From contig JAICTZ010000008.1 in assembly GCA_025936115.1 (NCBI GenBank), forward strand, positions 62,001 through 126,000: a DNA stretch of 64,000 bases, written 5' to 3'. Numbering within the stretch: the first letter of the stretch is position 1; each line of letters opens with the position of its first letter. Shown one piece after another: positions 8,251-15,886 of this stretch. A program made the translations under genes and the position numbers. The stretch is from Polyangiaceae bacterium. GTDB taxonomy: Bacteria > Myxococcota_A > Polyangia > Polyangiales > Polyangiaceae. The notes below the pieces were generated by a model. It was not told the origin of the DNA. It was given only the letters and a program-made list of their open reading frames with translations, and did no database searches.

Positions 8251-9276
8251 ATGCGTCGCGCGCGTGCAGAGGAGCAGCTCGCTTTCCGCTGCCTCGTCCT
8301 CGGTCTTGCCGTGGCGGCGGCCGCCCCGGCGCGCGCCGCAACGACTCCGTGCGCGGGCGCCGCGAGCGTCTCGCCTTGCTTCGACGCGGATCCGGTGTGG
8401 ATCCCCACGGGTCCGACGCCGTTCGCCACGGTGCCGTCAGCGAGAACGCTCGCGCCGAAGACGCTGAGCTTCGTGCTCGCTGCGGGCTACAGCGATCGTC
8501 CGGTCGAGCTCGTCACGCCTTCCCCGCACCCCGACGGTCAAGAGATCGCCGTCGTGCGCGCGACGAGCACCCTCACGCTCGGCGCGCGTTACGGCCTGAC
8601 GCGCGGCATCGATCTCGGTGTCGCGCTGCCGTTCGTCCCGTTTCAGCTCGGCTCGGGCGTCGAAAGCGTGACCACACAACAGCCCGAGTCGCTCGCCACC
8701 GTCGCGCTGCGTGATCCACGGCTCGAGCTCGGCGCGACGCTCTTCGGGCGCAACGCCGCGGCTCCTTTCGCGCTCGGGACGCGCCTCACCCTCGGCCTCC
8801 CGCTCGGCAGCGAACACGCCATCGCGGGCGCCGTGACCTTCACCGTCGCGCCCGAGCTCACGGCCACGCTCCACGCGGGCCGGCTCGAGCTCGGCGCGGA
8901 GCTCGGCTGGCGCATCACGCGCGCTGTTTCCTTCGCGACCGTGCGCGAAGGCAGCGCCATCACTGCCGCACTCGCCACGTCGATCACGCTGCTCGAAAAG
9001 CCCGTCCTCGCGCTCGGCGCCGAGGCGTGGCTCAGTGCGCACCTTGCGGGCCGACCGACAGGCGTCCCCGACGATGCCCTGGACCTGCCCGCCGAATGGC
9101 TCGCGACGCTGCGCGCGGCCCCGAGCGAGGCTTGGTCGCTGCTCGCGGCGGGCGGTTCCGGCATCCCGCTGTCTCGCGTCCACGAAGCGTACGGCGGCAC
9201 GAGGCAAGCACTCGGCGTGACGAGCCCGGATTTTCGGCTGCTCCTGCTCGCGCGCTACACGCTCGACGTGAACTGA
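8251..9276 (+). CDS. predicted secreted outer-membrane beta-barrel protein
   Basis: A 341-residue protein with a signal peptide (about residues 10-30, LAFRCLVLGLAVAAAAPARA). The body is built of alternating short amphipathic strands such as LTLGARYGLTRGIDLGVALPF and ELTATLHAGRLELGAELG, ending in LLLARYTLDVN. This pattern is typical of outer-membrane barrels, and the polar C-terminus lacks the usual final Phe. No enzyme motif is seen. The ATG at 8251 starts the signal region; the frame is open further upstream but without a signal sequence. It is divergent from maf and convergent with the OPX gene, so it stands alone. Function unknown. Confidence 0.7.
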   Translation: MRRARAEEQLAFRCLVLGLAVAAAAPARAATTPCAGAASVSPCFDADPVWIPTGPTPFATVPSARTLAPKTLSFVLAAGYSDRPVELVTPSPHPDGQEIAVVRATSTLTLGARYGLTRGIDLGVALPFVPFQLGSGVESVTTQQPESLATVALRDPRLELGATLFGRNAAAPFALGTRLTLGLPLGSEHAIAGAVTFTVAPELTATLHAGRLELGAELGWRITRAVSFATVREGSAITAALATSITLLEKPVLALGAEAWLSAHLAGRPTGVPDDALDLPAEWLATLRAAPSEAWSLLAAGGSGIPLSRVHEAYGGTRQALGVTSPDFRLLLLARYTLDVN

Positions 9277-9309
9277 GCGCACGACCGCCGCGACGAAGCG
9301 AGCCCCCGG

Positions 9310-9918
9310 CTAAAAGAGCCGCTCGTGCACGTAGACGCGGTCACCCGCCTGGAGCGGCACGTCCGGCGCGTGTCCCTCCGTGATGGCGTCGACGCTGATC
9401 GTCACCGTCGTCGTGCTGCCGTTCGCCAACTTGCGCGTGAGCGTGACGTTGTCGTCGTTGGCGATCTGGCTGAGGCCACCCGCGAGCGAAATCGCCTGCA
9501 TCAGCGTGAGCCCCGGCGTGAGCGGGAAACTACCCGGGCGCACGACTTGCCCGAGCAGAATCACGGCGCGGCTCCGGTACTCCTTCACCTGCACGACCAC
9601 GATGGGGTTTGCGAGGATCTTGCCGTCGATGAGCTTCTGCCGCACGACACGCGCGATTTCTTGGGGCTCGAGCCCAGCGACTTGAATCGTGTGCACGTAC
9701 GGCAGGTCCACCGTGCCGTCGGAGGCGACCTGATACTCCGACGGCAGGTCCTTCTCCGATACGATTTGCATGGTGAAGATGTCGCCGGCGCCGACGACGG
9801 TCTTGTCAGAAGGCGCGGGCAGGTACTGCGCGTGCGGACCACCGTGCGAGCTGCAGCCGCTCGCGCAAGCGACGGCGAGCACGAAGCAGCACGCACGGGT
9901 GCGCACGAGGAACGCCAT
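9310..9918 (-). CDS. short Wza-type polysaccharide export (OPX) lipoprotein
   Basis: A 202-residue lipoprotein with the polysaccharide biosynthesis/export (PES) domain, PSDKTVVGAGDIFTMQIV to about residue 110, followed by an SLBB-type domain (ILLGQVVRPGSFPLTPGLTL). The signal peptide ends at the lipobox ASGC. It stops at RVYVHERLF straight after the SLBB part, so it lacks the C-terminal helix that forms the outer-membrane pore in E. coli Wza. Short OPX proteins of this kind work with a separate outer-membrane barrel. The adjacent barrel gene (9982-11364) is the obvious partner. ATG 9918 has an AGAGTGGA-like ribosome site; ATG 9948 in frame is an alternative start. Confidence 0.88.
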   Translation of the reverse strand: MAFLVRTRACCFVLAVACASGCSSHGGPHAQYLPAPSDKTVVGAGDIFTMQIVSEKDLPSEYQVASDGTVDLPYVHTIQVAGLEPQEIARVVRQKLIDGKILANPIVVVQVKEYRSRAVILLGQVVRPGSFPLTPGLTLMQAISLAGGLSQIANDDNVTLTRKLANGSTTTVTISVDAITEGHAPDVPLQAGDRVYVHERLF

Positions 9919-9981
9919 ACGTCCACTCTGAGCGGGCCGACTAAACATCGTTCGGCAGTCGCCGATCTCGGGTGTTGGCGA

Positions 9982-11364
9982 TCACCAGAAGAGCCGCAGG
10001 CCGAGGTAAGCCTGAATGCGGGTATACTCGAGGTTGTCGTAAAACGCCGGCGCGCTGTCGGTCGCTGGCGAGACCAGGACGCCCTCGGTGCCGTCATCAC
10101 GCTTCGGCCCCTTGCCGATCGCTCGATCGTAGAGGAACGTCGCGTTCAGCCCGAAGGTGTCGCTGAAGCGGTACTCGCCGAACACCGACACGTCGACGTG
10201 CTGCTGCGAGAAGGCCGGGTTGTACTGATTGACCGTCGGGAAGTGGTAATTCGACCAGCCGCCTTGAACGTTCGCGACGAACGCGCCCGCGAGGAAGTAG
10301 TCGAAGCCGGCGTAGAGGCGGTCACGCGTGTAGAACGAGCCGAGGTAGCTGTTGTTCACGTCGCGGATGTAGCCCGCCGTAATCGATGAGAGGCCGGTCT
10401 GGGCCGAATCGCCATCGGGCTGCTGCGCCATCACGAAGTACTTGAACTCGGCCTGCGCGACGTAGCCGTCGTAGTTGCGCGGGATGGTCGGCTGCAGCGC
10501 GGTCGTCGTGTTCGGATGGGCTTCGTAGAAACTCGAGTTCCAGCCGGCCATCAGGAGGAAGGCGATGCGGTTGGTAACGAGGCCGCTGAAGCCGAGCCGC
10601 GCCTGCAGATCGTCGCCGTCCGGCTGTGGCGAGCGGCTGCGCGTGTAACGGATGAACGTGTAGCGCGCGTCGTAGAGGAAACCGCTGCGCGGGAGAATTC
10701 GCCAGCGCCCGCGCGTGAGAATGCTCTGCTGCGTGTTCTGCAACGCCGTGTACGGTTGATCCTCGAAGTAGTTGTATTGCGCTTCGTAACCAAGGCGCCA
10801 GTCGAAGAGTCCACCGCCCGGTGCCCAGGTAACGCCCGCGCCGCCGCGCACTTCACCGCGGTCGAAGGTGTGATCGGTGCCGGGAAGGTTGCTCGGCTCG
10901 CCGTTTCGCACGTAGTCGGCGTAAACGTCGGCGCTGACTGGCCGCTTGGGCGCGATCTGCGCCCTGGCACCCACACCAACGTCGAAACGGCGCTGGTCGG
11001 TGACTTCGGAAGAACCAAAGAGCTCGCTGTAGGAGACGAACGTGTTCGCCTGCAGCTGCAGCATCGGCGTCGAGCCCCGATCCGTGCCGCGACGCCGCTC
11101 GCTCAACGTTTCGAGCGTCAGCGAAGGCGTCACGCGTAGACGCCACGCGTCGACGGGCTTCGGCACCTCCGAGCCCGCCCGCTGGAAGAAGTTACTGTCG
11201 TAACCAAACTCGGTCGCAATGCTGGGATGGAACTCGAAGCGGCCTGCGCGAAGACCGATGCCTTCGCCGTAGCGCCGATCTTGGAGCCACGGTTGTGCAG
11301 CCGATGCTGCGCCCGCCACCAGCACTCCGCTCAACGAGCCTGCAAGTATCAGCCGCAAATTCAT
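9982..11364 (-). CDS. outer-membrane beta-barrel, exopolysaccharide type (BBP2-like)
   Basis: A 460-residue protein with signal peptide (MNLRLILAGSLSGVLVAGAASA) and a full-length barrel pattern rich in aromatic residues, ending in YLGLRLFW with a terminal aromatic, as outer-membrane proteins do. The opening FHPSIATEFGYDSNFF resembles the putative beta-barrel porin 2 family, often found in polysaccharide gene clusters. It lies 63 bp upstream of the short OPX lipoprotein on the same strand. In Myxococcus, barrels of this sort and short OPX proteins form a composite translocon that moves polysaccharide across the outer membrane. I infer that role here from sequence type and position. Confidence 0.82.
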   Translation of the reverse strand: MNLRLILAGSLSGVLVAGAASAAQPWLQDRRYGEGIGLRAGRFEFHPSIATEFGYDSNFFQRAGSEVPKPVDAWRLRVTPSLTLETLSERRRGTDRGSTPMLQLQANTFVSYSELFGSSEVTDQRRFDVGVGARAQIAPKRPVSADVYADYVRNGEPSNLPGTDHTFDRGEVRGGAGVTWAPGGGLFDWRLGYEAQYNYFEDQPYTALQNTQQSILTRGRWRILPRSGFLYDARYTFIRYTRSRSPQPDGDDLQARLGFSGLVTNRIAFLLMAGWNSSFYEAHPNTTTALQPTIPRNYDGYVAQAEFKYFVMAQQPDGDSAQTGLSSITAGYIRDVNNSYLGSFYTRDRLYAGFDYFLAGAFVANVQGGWSNYHFPTVNQYNPAFSQQHVDVSVFGEYRFSDTFGLNATFLYDRAIGKGPKRDDGTEGVLVSPATDSAPAFYDNLEYTRIQAYLGLRLFW

Positions 11365-11434
11365 GCTCGTCGCCCAGTGCCCGTTTGAAGAAAAAAGTAG
11401 AGAGCCCGCGTTACGAACGACAGCGGCCTACATA

Positions 11435-12037
11435 CTACATATTAGGCATGCTTGGGCTAGCAATGGCCGACGGAGGAGGCGGACTCGCAACCGGCGCCTC
11501 AGTCACGGTCACTGGATTGGTCGGATACTCGGTCGGATCGGTGTCGGGTACGCCCTCGATCTGTACCGTGACAGCGGACTCACCGACGAAACCAGTCTCT
11601 TCACCGATGCACTGATTTGCCTCACTCACGAGGGTGTTCACGCGATCCTTGAGCACCTGAACGACGGTGTACTGATGTCGCGCGCGCTCGGCATCATTCG
11701 CGGCGACCGCGCTCTCGAGCCCGCCCACGCGGTCGGTCGCCGTACGGATCGCGAGATCGAGCTGATTCAGTTTGTCGTTCAAGCAAAGTGCTTTGACGAC
11801 ATCCTTCTGCTCGCGCGCCAGCGTCAGCTGGCGGCGCACCGTCAGCGCGCTGCGATCCATGACCGGCAGCGACGCCTTTGCGCTCGCCAGCATTTGTGGC
11901 GGCGTCGAAGGCTCACTCTCGGCAACTGCAGGCGGTTGAGCAGGCGTTCCCGTCGCCTCTTGTGCTGCTGCACCGCTGAGCACGCCAGCGACAGCAAACA
12001 TTGCAACGAGTCCCCGAACTAACGCGCCCGTGTTCAT
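11435..12037 (-). CDS. secreted coiled-coil-like protein of unknown function
   Basis: A 200-residue exported protein. It has a signal peptide (LVRGLVAMFAVAGVLSGAAA), a helical charged middle (about 55-150) with one cysteine pair (ALCLND and NQCIGEE) and a Pro/Val/Thr-rich tail. No known domain was recognised. Expression appears independent: a near-consensus sigma70 promoter lies at 12077-12105, about 33 bases before the ATG. It precedes the barrel and OPX genes on the same strand by 70 bp, so it may be the first gene of that export unit and a periplasmic helper. The downstream gap contains no clear terminator. Confidence 0.65.
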   Translation of the reverse strand: MNTGALVRGLVAMFAVAGVLSGAAAQEATGTPAQPPAVAESEPSTPPQMLASAKASLPVMDRSALTVRRQLTLAREQKDVVKALCLNDKLNQLDLAIRTATDRVGGLESAVAANDAERARHQYTVVQVLKDRVNTLVSEANQCIGEETGFVGESAVTVQIEGVPDTDPTEYPTNPVTVTEAPVASPPPPSAIASPSMPNM

Positions 12038-12076
12038 AGAATCAAGCCCTCCGTCATGTAGGTGGCGAGCACCCGG

Positions 12077-12105
12077 AGTATAGAAATCGCTGACAACGCT
12101 GTCAA
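12077..12105 (-). promoter_or_regulatory. near-consensus sigma70 promoter before the secreted protein and export genes
   Basis: On the minus strand, TTGACA (12100-12105) is followed after exactly 17 bp by TATACT (12077-12082). This is a perfect -35, a 5 of 6 match at -10 and the ideal spacing. Such consensus promoters stand out in a GC-rich genome. Transcription should begin near 12070 and give a leader of about 33 bases before the ATG at 12037. Confidence 0.8.
12091..12104. promoter_or_regulatory. inverted repeat overlapping the -35 box (possible operator)
   Basis: TGACA-ACGC-TGTCA is a perfect 5-bp inverted repeat with a 4-bp centre that covers most of the -35 box and part of the spacer of the sigma70 promoter at 12077-12105. 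A protein bound here would block the polymerase, so it is a candidate repressor site. It could be chance, since TTGACA supplies one half. The regulator is unknown. Confidence 0.35.
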
Positions 12106-12232
12106 CGTAGCGAAATCCGCCGGCATCTTCGGCAACGCTCCACCCTGTGGCGTGGAGTTTTTGTGCGTGCGTGGCGTCTCGCCAATTCGATGCATCGAGT
12201 TACAGCGACATTCATCACGGCCAGTCGGCCGG

Positions 12233-13648
12233 CTATTGCTTCACGAAGGTTACGGGCACGTTCACCACCGATGCTCCGCCTTCGGGAGGATCGAACTGCG
12301 CGCGTTTTGCGCGCGTGGAAACGCAATCGACCACGCTTGGGGGCAGATTGCCCGAGGGCGTGGCACTCACGCCACTCACCTCACCGCCCGGACCAACTTT
12401 GATGGCGAGCCGAATACTCCCCTGCGCATCGGGGTTTTGATCGAGGCCTTTTTGGAAGCACGCACGGAACGCCGGGCGCATGGCCGCAATCACGCGCGCC
12501 GCATTCGTGATCGCACCACCCGCGACGCTCGAGCTGACACCAGGCATCGCGGCTTTCGGGCCTGAAACCTTGGTCGCCTGACCCGAGCCCTCGGTGCCGC
12601 CGCTGCGCCCCGTATTCGCGAGACCGCCGAGCCCGCCGCCGAGCTCGCCCGGTCGCAGCGTGCCGCCGCCGCCGCGCGAGAGTCCGAGCGGATCACTGCC
12701 GGCGCCCACCGCCTTGTCGCTCGCCGCGGCGGCGTCGAGTGCGCCCATCGCGACTTCACTACGGCTGAGCACGCCTTCCGTCGCGGGTCCGGTGTTGCTG
12801 AGCGCCGCGAGCGTCTCAAGCATCACACGTTCGGTCTCTTGCATGAGCGACGCCTTCTCGGCCGCGCTCACTTTGCCGGTGTCGCCCTTGGTCGCGGGAG
12901 CGTTGCTCGCGGGAGCTTTGTCCGGCGTCTTCTCGGGCTCCTTCTCCGGGGTCTTGTCGGCGGTCTCCTCCGCTGGCTTCTCTTCGAGCGGAGGCGGAGC
13001 GGGCAGCGACTTGAGCGAGTCGATCAGGTTCGCGACGCTCACTTCGTCATCGATCACGGGATCGAGCCAATCGGAGTAGATCGAGCCGAGCGCGAGGAAG
13101 TGAATCAAGAACGACAACGCCGCGATCATCGTCGTGTTCCAGTCGATGCCGCTCGCGCCGCGCAGCACGGCGACGGGCAGCTGCGGCTTCGGCTGAATCG
13201 GCGGCGGTGCAACGAACTGGAACAGGAAAGTGACGTCGCCGATCACGACCTTGCCGCGCGAGTCTTCGGTGAGGCGCACTTGGTAAGCGCCCTGCGCGGT
13301 TCTGCGCGCTTGCCCACGCAGCACGTTCAGGTCGGAGATGCCCGTCGGCAACGCGAGACGACCCGACATACCGTCCAGAAAATTCAGGTGGTAGTCGTTG
13401 CCGACGAGCTCGAACAAACGAAAGCTCGGCGGCAAGTTGCCGCCGCCGACGACGAACAAGTTCTTCTCGTTCGGGCCGACGGTGACGTGCACGCGCTGCT
13501 TGATGATGCGTTCTTCGCTGACCCGGCCGTTCTGCACGACGCCGATGCGAAGCACCTTGGGGCCCGTCGCGGCGACGGCGCGCATAACCGCCGTCATCTG
13601 CCCGGGACGCTGAGAGGGTGTCGAACCTGGGGTAAGTCCCTGAGTCAT
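12233..13648 (-). CDS. AgmX/PglI-domain protein, GltG/NfsG-like
   Basis: A 471-residue protein resembling the TonB-like AgmX/PglI proteins of myxobacterial gliding (Glt) and spore-coat (Nfs) machines, which span the inner membrane. Residues 1-165 form a soluble cytoplasmic domain. One membrane helix follows (IAALSFLIHFLALGSIY, about 178-194), then a Pro/Lys/Glu linker (PAPPPLEEKPAEE...) that can span the periplasm, a Gly-rich stretch, and a C-terminal domain (AARVIAAMRPAFRACFQKGL to FDPPEGGASVVNVPVTF). The domain order and its place at the end of the C-D-E-F-like gene series match GltG/NfsG. No TolQR-like motor genes (AglRQS) are in the window. Start ATG 13648. Confidence 0.8.
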   Translation of the reverse strand: MTQGLTPGSTPSQRPGQMTAVMRAVAATGPKVLRIGVVQNGRVSEERIIKQRVHVTVGPNEKNLFVVGGGNLPPSFRLFELVGNDYHLNFLDGMSGRLALPTGISDLNVLRGQARRTAQGAYQVRLTEDSRGKVVIGDVTFLFQFVAPPPIQPKPQLPVAVLRGASGIDWNTTMIAALSFLIHFLALGSIYSDWLDPVIDDEVSVANLIDSLKSLPAPPPLEEKPAEETADKTPEKEPEKTPDKAPASNAPATKGDTGKVSAAEKASLMQETERVMLETLAALSNTGPATEGVLSRSEVAMGALDAAAASDKAVGAGSDPLGLSRGGGGTLRPGELGGGLGGLANTGRSGGTEGSGQATKVSGPKAAMPGVSSSVAGGAITNAARVIAAMRPAFRACFQKGLDQNPDAQGSIRLAIKVGPGGEVSGVSATPSGNLPPSVVDCVSTRAKRAQFDPPEGGASVVNVPVTFVKQ

Positions 13649-13742
13649 CGCGCCGCTCGGTCTCCTTCGGAACTACGACACTAGATCGAGTCGTCCCGTT
13701 CCCGCCGTAGGATTCTAGCCCGAGGGTCTTCCGCGGGTCTAC

Positions 13743-14180
13743 TCAGGTGCTAACGGCGCGAAGTGCGTCACGCCACGCTTGCCGGTGCTTGGCTGCCACA
13801 TCCCTGGCCTGCCGGCCGAAGCCTGCACACACCAACATACCTACGAACCCCGCGCTGAATTCGAGCATGCCGCCCGGCAGACGCGAGCCGGGCGTTCCGA
13901 GCCCTTTGGCAAGACTGGTCACGGCGAGCGCCGTGCCCGAAGCGAGCGAGATGCGCGCGAGCGAGCGCGGCCAAACCGTCGCGAGCGAAAGCAGGCGCTC
14001 GGCTTCGTTACGTTCTTCGCGAAGCGCCTGCACGATCTCGCTCCGCTCGCCGGCGCTCGCCTGCGCGGCGAGCCGAGCGCGAATCTCGCTACGTGAAGGA
14101 GGCGCCAAGCGCGCCAGGCGCCGCAGGTGCCAAGCCGAAATTAAACTGCATGCGACCGCGACGAACCACGCCGCGAGCAC
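13743..14180 (-). CDS. small membrane protein inserted in the Glt/Nfs-like operon
   Basis: A 145-residue protein starting with a GTG at 14180. It has an N-terminal hydrophobic helix (LAAWFVAVACSLISAW), a charged helical region rich in Arg and Glu (about 30-70) and two further hydrophobic stretches (ISLASGTALAVTSLA and MLEFSAGFVGMLVCAGF). It is therefore a likely inner-membrane protein. I do not recognise the family; the layout loosely recalls proton-channel subunits but no conserved motif supports that. It follows the GltF-like gene by 19 bp and precedes the GltG-like gene by 94 bp, so it is probably co-transcribed with them. I do not recall an equivalent between gltF and gltG in Myxococcus. 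Confidence 0.6.
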   Translation of the reverse strand: MLAAWFVAVACSLISAWHLRRLARLAPPSRSEIRARLAAQASAGERSEIVQALREERNEAERLLSLATVWPRSLARISLASGTALAVTSLAKGLGTPGSRLPGGMLEFSAGFVGMLVCAGFGRQARDVAAKHRQAWRDALRAVST

Positions 14181-14199
14181 GAGACCAATCCCGGGCAGC

Positions 14200-14445
14200 T
14201 CAGAATGGATCGTGGGAAATCGACTTTTCGATGCGATCGACGAACGGCTGCTTGAGCTCGGCGAGCGTGAGCTTCGGCTGAATCCGGCTCACGTCTACGG
14301 CGGCGATCGGCTTTTGCACGCGGCCGACGATGGTCACCTCGCTGATGGTGATCACGCGGCCCTTCTTCTGATTCTGCGCGAGAGCCGGTGACGCCACGAA
14401 GAGCGCCGCGAGCGAAACGAACCCCAAGAGGTAACGCAGGTGCAT
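14200..14445 (-). CDS. small periplasmic protein, GltF/NfsF-like by position
   Basis: An 81-residue secreted protein. The signal peptide is MHLRYLLGFVSLAALFVASPALAQ; the mature part is only about 57 residues (VITISEVTIVGRVQKP...) with no known motif. The ATG at 14445 lies 7 bp after the stop of the TPR lipoprotein and starts the signal peptide; a longer opening in the same frame lies inside the preceding gene and is rejected. A small exported protein between the E-like TPR lipoprotein and the G-like AgmX/PglI protein matches the place of GltF/NfsF. The assignment rests on gene order and size. Confidence 0.65.
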   Translation of the reverse strand: MHLRYLLGFVSLAALFVASPALAQNQKKGRVITISEVTIVGRVQKPIAAVDVSRIQPKLTLAELKQPFVDRIEKSISHDPF

Positions 14446-14452
14446 CGTAGAC

Positions 14453-15886
14453 TCACTTCTTCGGAGCGGTTGCGGGAGCGGGTGCCGCCGGAAACGACGC
14501 GCTCGCGGCGGCGGAAGCGGCAGGCTTCGCCGAGCCCGCAGCGGCACCGGACGAAGCTGCGGCGGCGGGCGCCGGCGTCGCTGCGCCGGCTGAAGAAGCG
14601 GCCGGCTTCGCGGCAGGAGCCGCAGTGCCAGCGCCCGTGTCGCCACCCGCCTCGAGCATGCCCTTCTTGGCTTTGGCGCGCGTGATGAGCTCGTCGGTGT
14701 CGTCGTTCGAGCCCGCCTGGCGCGGCCGCATCTTCTTGTACTGCTCGAGCTCGCTGATCGCGAGATCGGTCGCTTGCACCGGCGTCGTGCCCGGCACGCT
14801 GTCCGAGAACAAGTACAAAAGACCGAGGTCGTAGTGAACCTGCGCGAGCTGCGCGTCAGTCTTCTGGACCCATTCGAGCTCGCGTTTCGCCTCGGCCGTC
14901 TTGCCGAGCAAGCGATACGCGTCGCCGAGATTCAGGTGCGCGAGTACGTTCTTGCTGTCGTAGCGCACGGCGCCCTCGAGCAGCGGCGCCGCCCCCGTCG
15001 CGTTGCCCGACTCGAGCATGTACGCCGCGAGCTGAACGCGAGCCTCGACGAGATCGGGGCGGATACTCAGAGCTTTCTCGAGCTCGTCGATCGCGGCGGG
15101 GCGATTGCCTTGCTCCTTGAAGATCAAGCCGCGCAACAGGTGCGCTTCGGCGTTGTTCTTGTCGCGCGGCGGGTTTTCGGGACCGTAGCCGTCGAGGATG
15201 GCGCGCAGCGTGTAGAGCGCGAGATCGAGCCGGCGCGCGCGGTAATGGTCGCGCGCGAGGGCGATCATCGCCGGCGCGTAGTCGGGGTTCTTCTTGAGCG
15301 CCTCTTGAGCGAAGCGCTGCGCGGACGCGGAATCACCCTGAATCGACTTCACTTCCGCGAGCGCCGCGGAGACGGCTGCGCTCTTCGGCATCGCCGAGGC
15401 GCGTCCGCTCAAGTAGTCGCTCGCTTGGTCGGCTTTGCCGCTGCGCGCGAGCAGCACCCCGTACGCGAAAATGGCCGGCTCGTAGTCGGGGACGATCACC
15501 GTCGCTTGCCGGTAGCTCGAGAGCGCGTTCGAGATCTCGTTCAAGCGTTCTTGCACGACGCCGAGCGAATAGAACGCCTGGTACGCGTTCGAATCGGACT
15601 GCGTCGCACGCGTGAACTGCACACGCGCGCCCGCCAAATCGCCGATTTTGAACGCCGACATGCCGGCGTCGTAGGCCTGCTGCGCCGACGCGTTCATCGC
15701 GGGACGCTTCGAGGAACCTTCGCCGGTCGGCTTGTCGGACATGCCGTTCGCCGGCTGACCCGCGGCGGTTCCATTCGCTTCCGTTTCGGGCGGCGGCGCC
15801 GTAGGCGCGGCGGGCGGCGGCGGCGCGTGGCTCGCGCAGGCGCTCGCCAGCAGCAAAGCGACGACGTTCGAGCGTGCGCGGTTCAC
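14453..15886 (-). CDS. TPR lipoprotein, GltE/NfsE (AglT)-like
   Basis: A 477-residue lipoprotein with a short signal ending in the lipobox LLASAC (Cys17). A Pro/Glu-rich linker follows, then about eight to nine TPR units (for example AYQAFYSLGVVQERLNEISNALSSYRQ-type repeats from about residue 65 to 370) and a low-complexity Ala/Pro/Ser tail of about 70 residues. TPR lipoproteins of this form (GltE/AglT, NfsE) sit in the outer membrane facing the periplasm and scaffold the Glt or Nfs machine. The ATG overlaps the stop of the large D-like protein by 4 bp (ATGA), showing close translational coupling. Confidence 0.8.
   Translation of the reverse strand: MNRARSNVVALLLASACASHAPPPPAAPTAPPPETEANGTAAGQPANGMSDKPTGEGSSKRPAMNASAQQAYDAGMSAFKIGDLAGARVQFTRATQSDSNAYQAFYSLGVVQERLNEISNALSSYRQATVIVPDYEPAIFAYGVLLARSGKADQASDYLSGRASAMPKSAAVSAALAEVKSIQGDSASAQRFAQEALKKNPDYAPAMIALARDHYRARRLDLALYTLRAILDGYGPENPPRDKNNAEAHLLRGLIFKEQGNRPAAIDELEKALSIRPDLVEARVQLAAYMLESGNATGAAPLLEGAVRYDSKNVLAHLNLGDAYRLLGKTAEAKRELEWVQKTDAQLAQVHYDLGLLYLFSDSVPGTTPVQATDLAISELEQYKKMRPRQAGSNDDTDELITRAKAKKGMLEAGGDTGAGTAAPAAKPAASSAGAATPAPAAAASSGAAAGSAKPAASAAASASFPAAPAPATAPKK

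Noticed and set aside
9307..9321. Stem-loop CGGCT-AAAAG-AGCCG at the end of the OPX gene
   Set aside because: It contains the gene's stop codon and has no T run; likely chance pairing.
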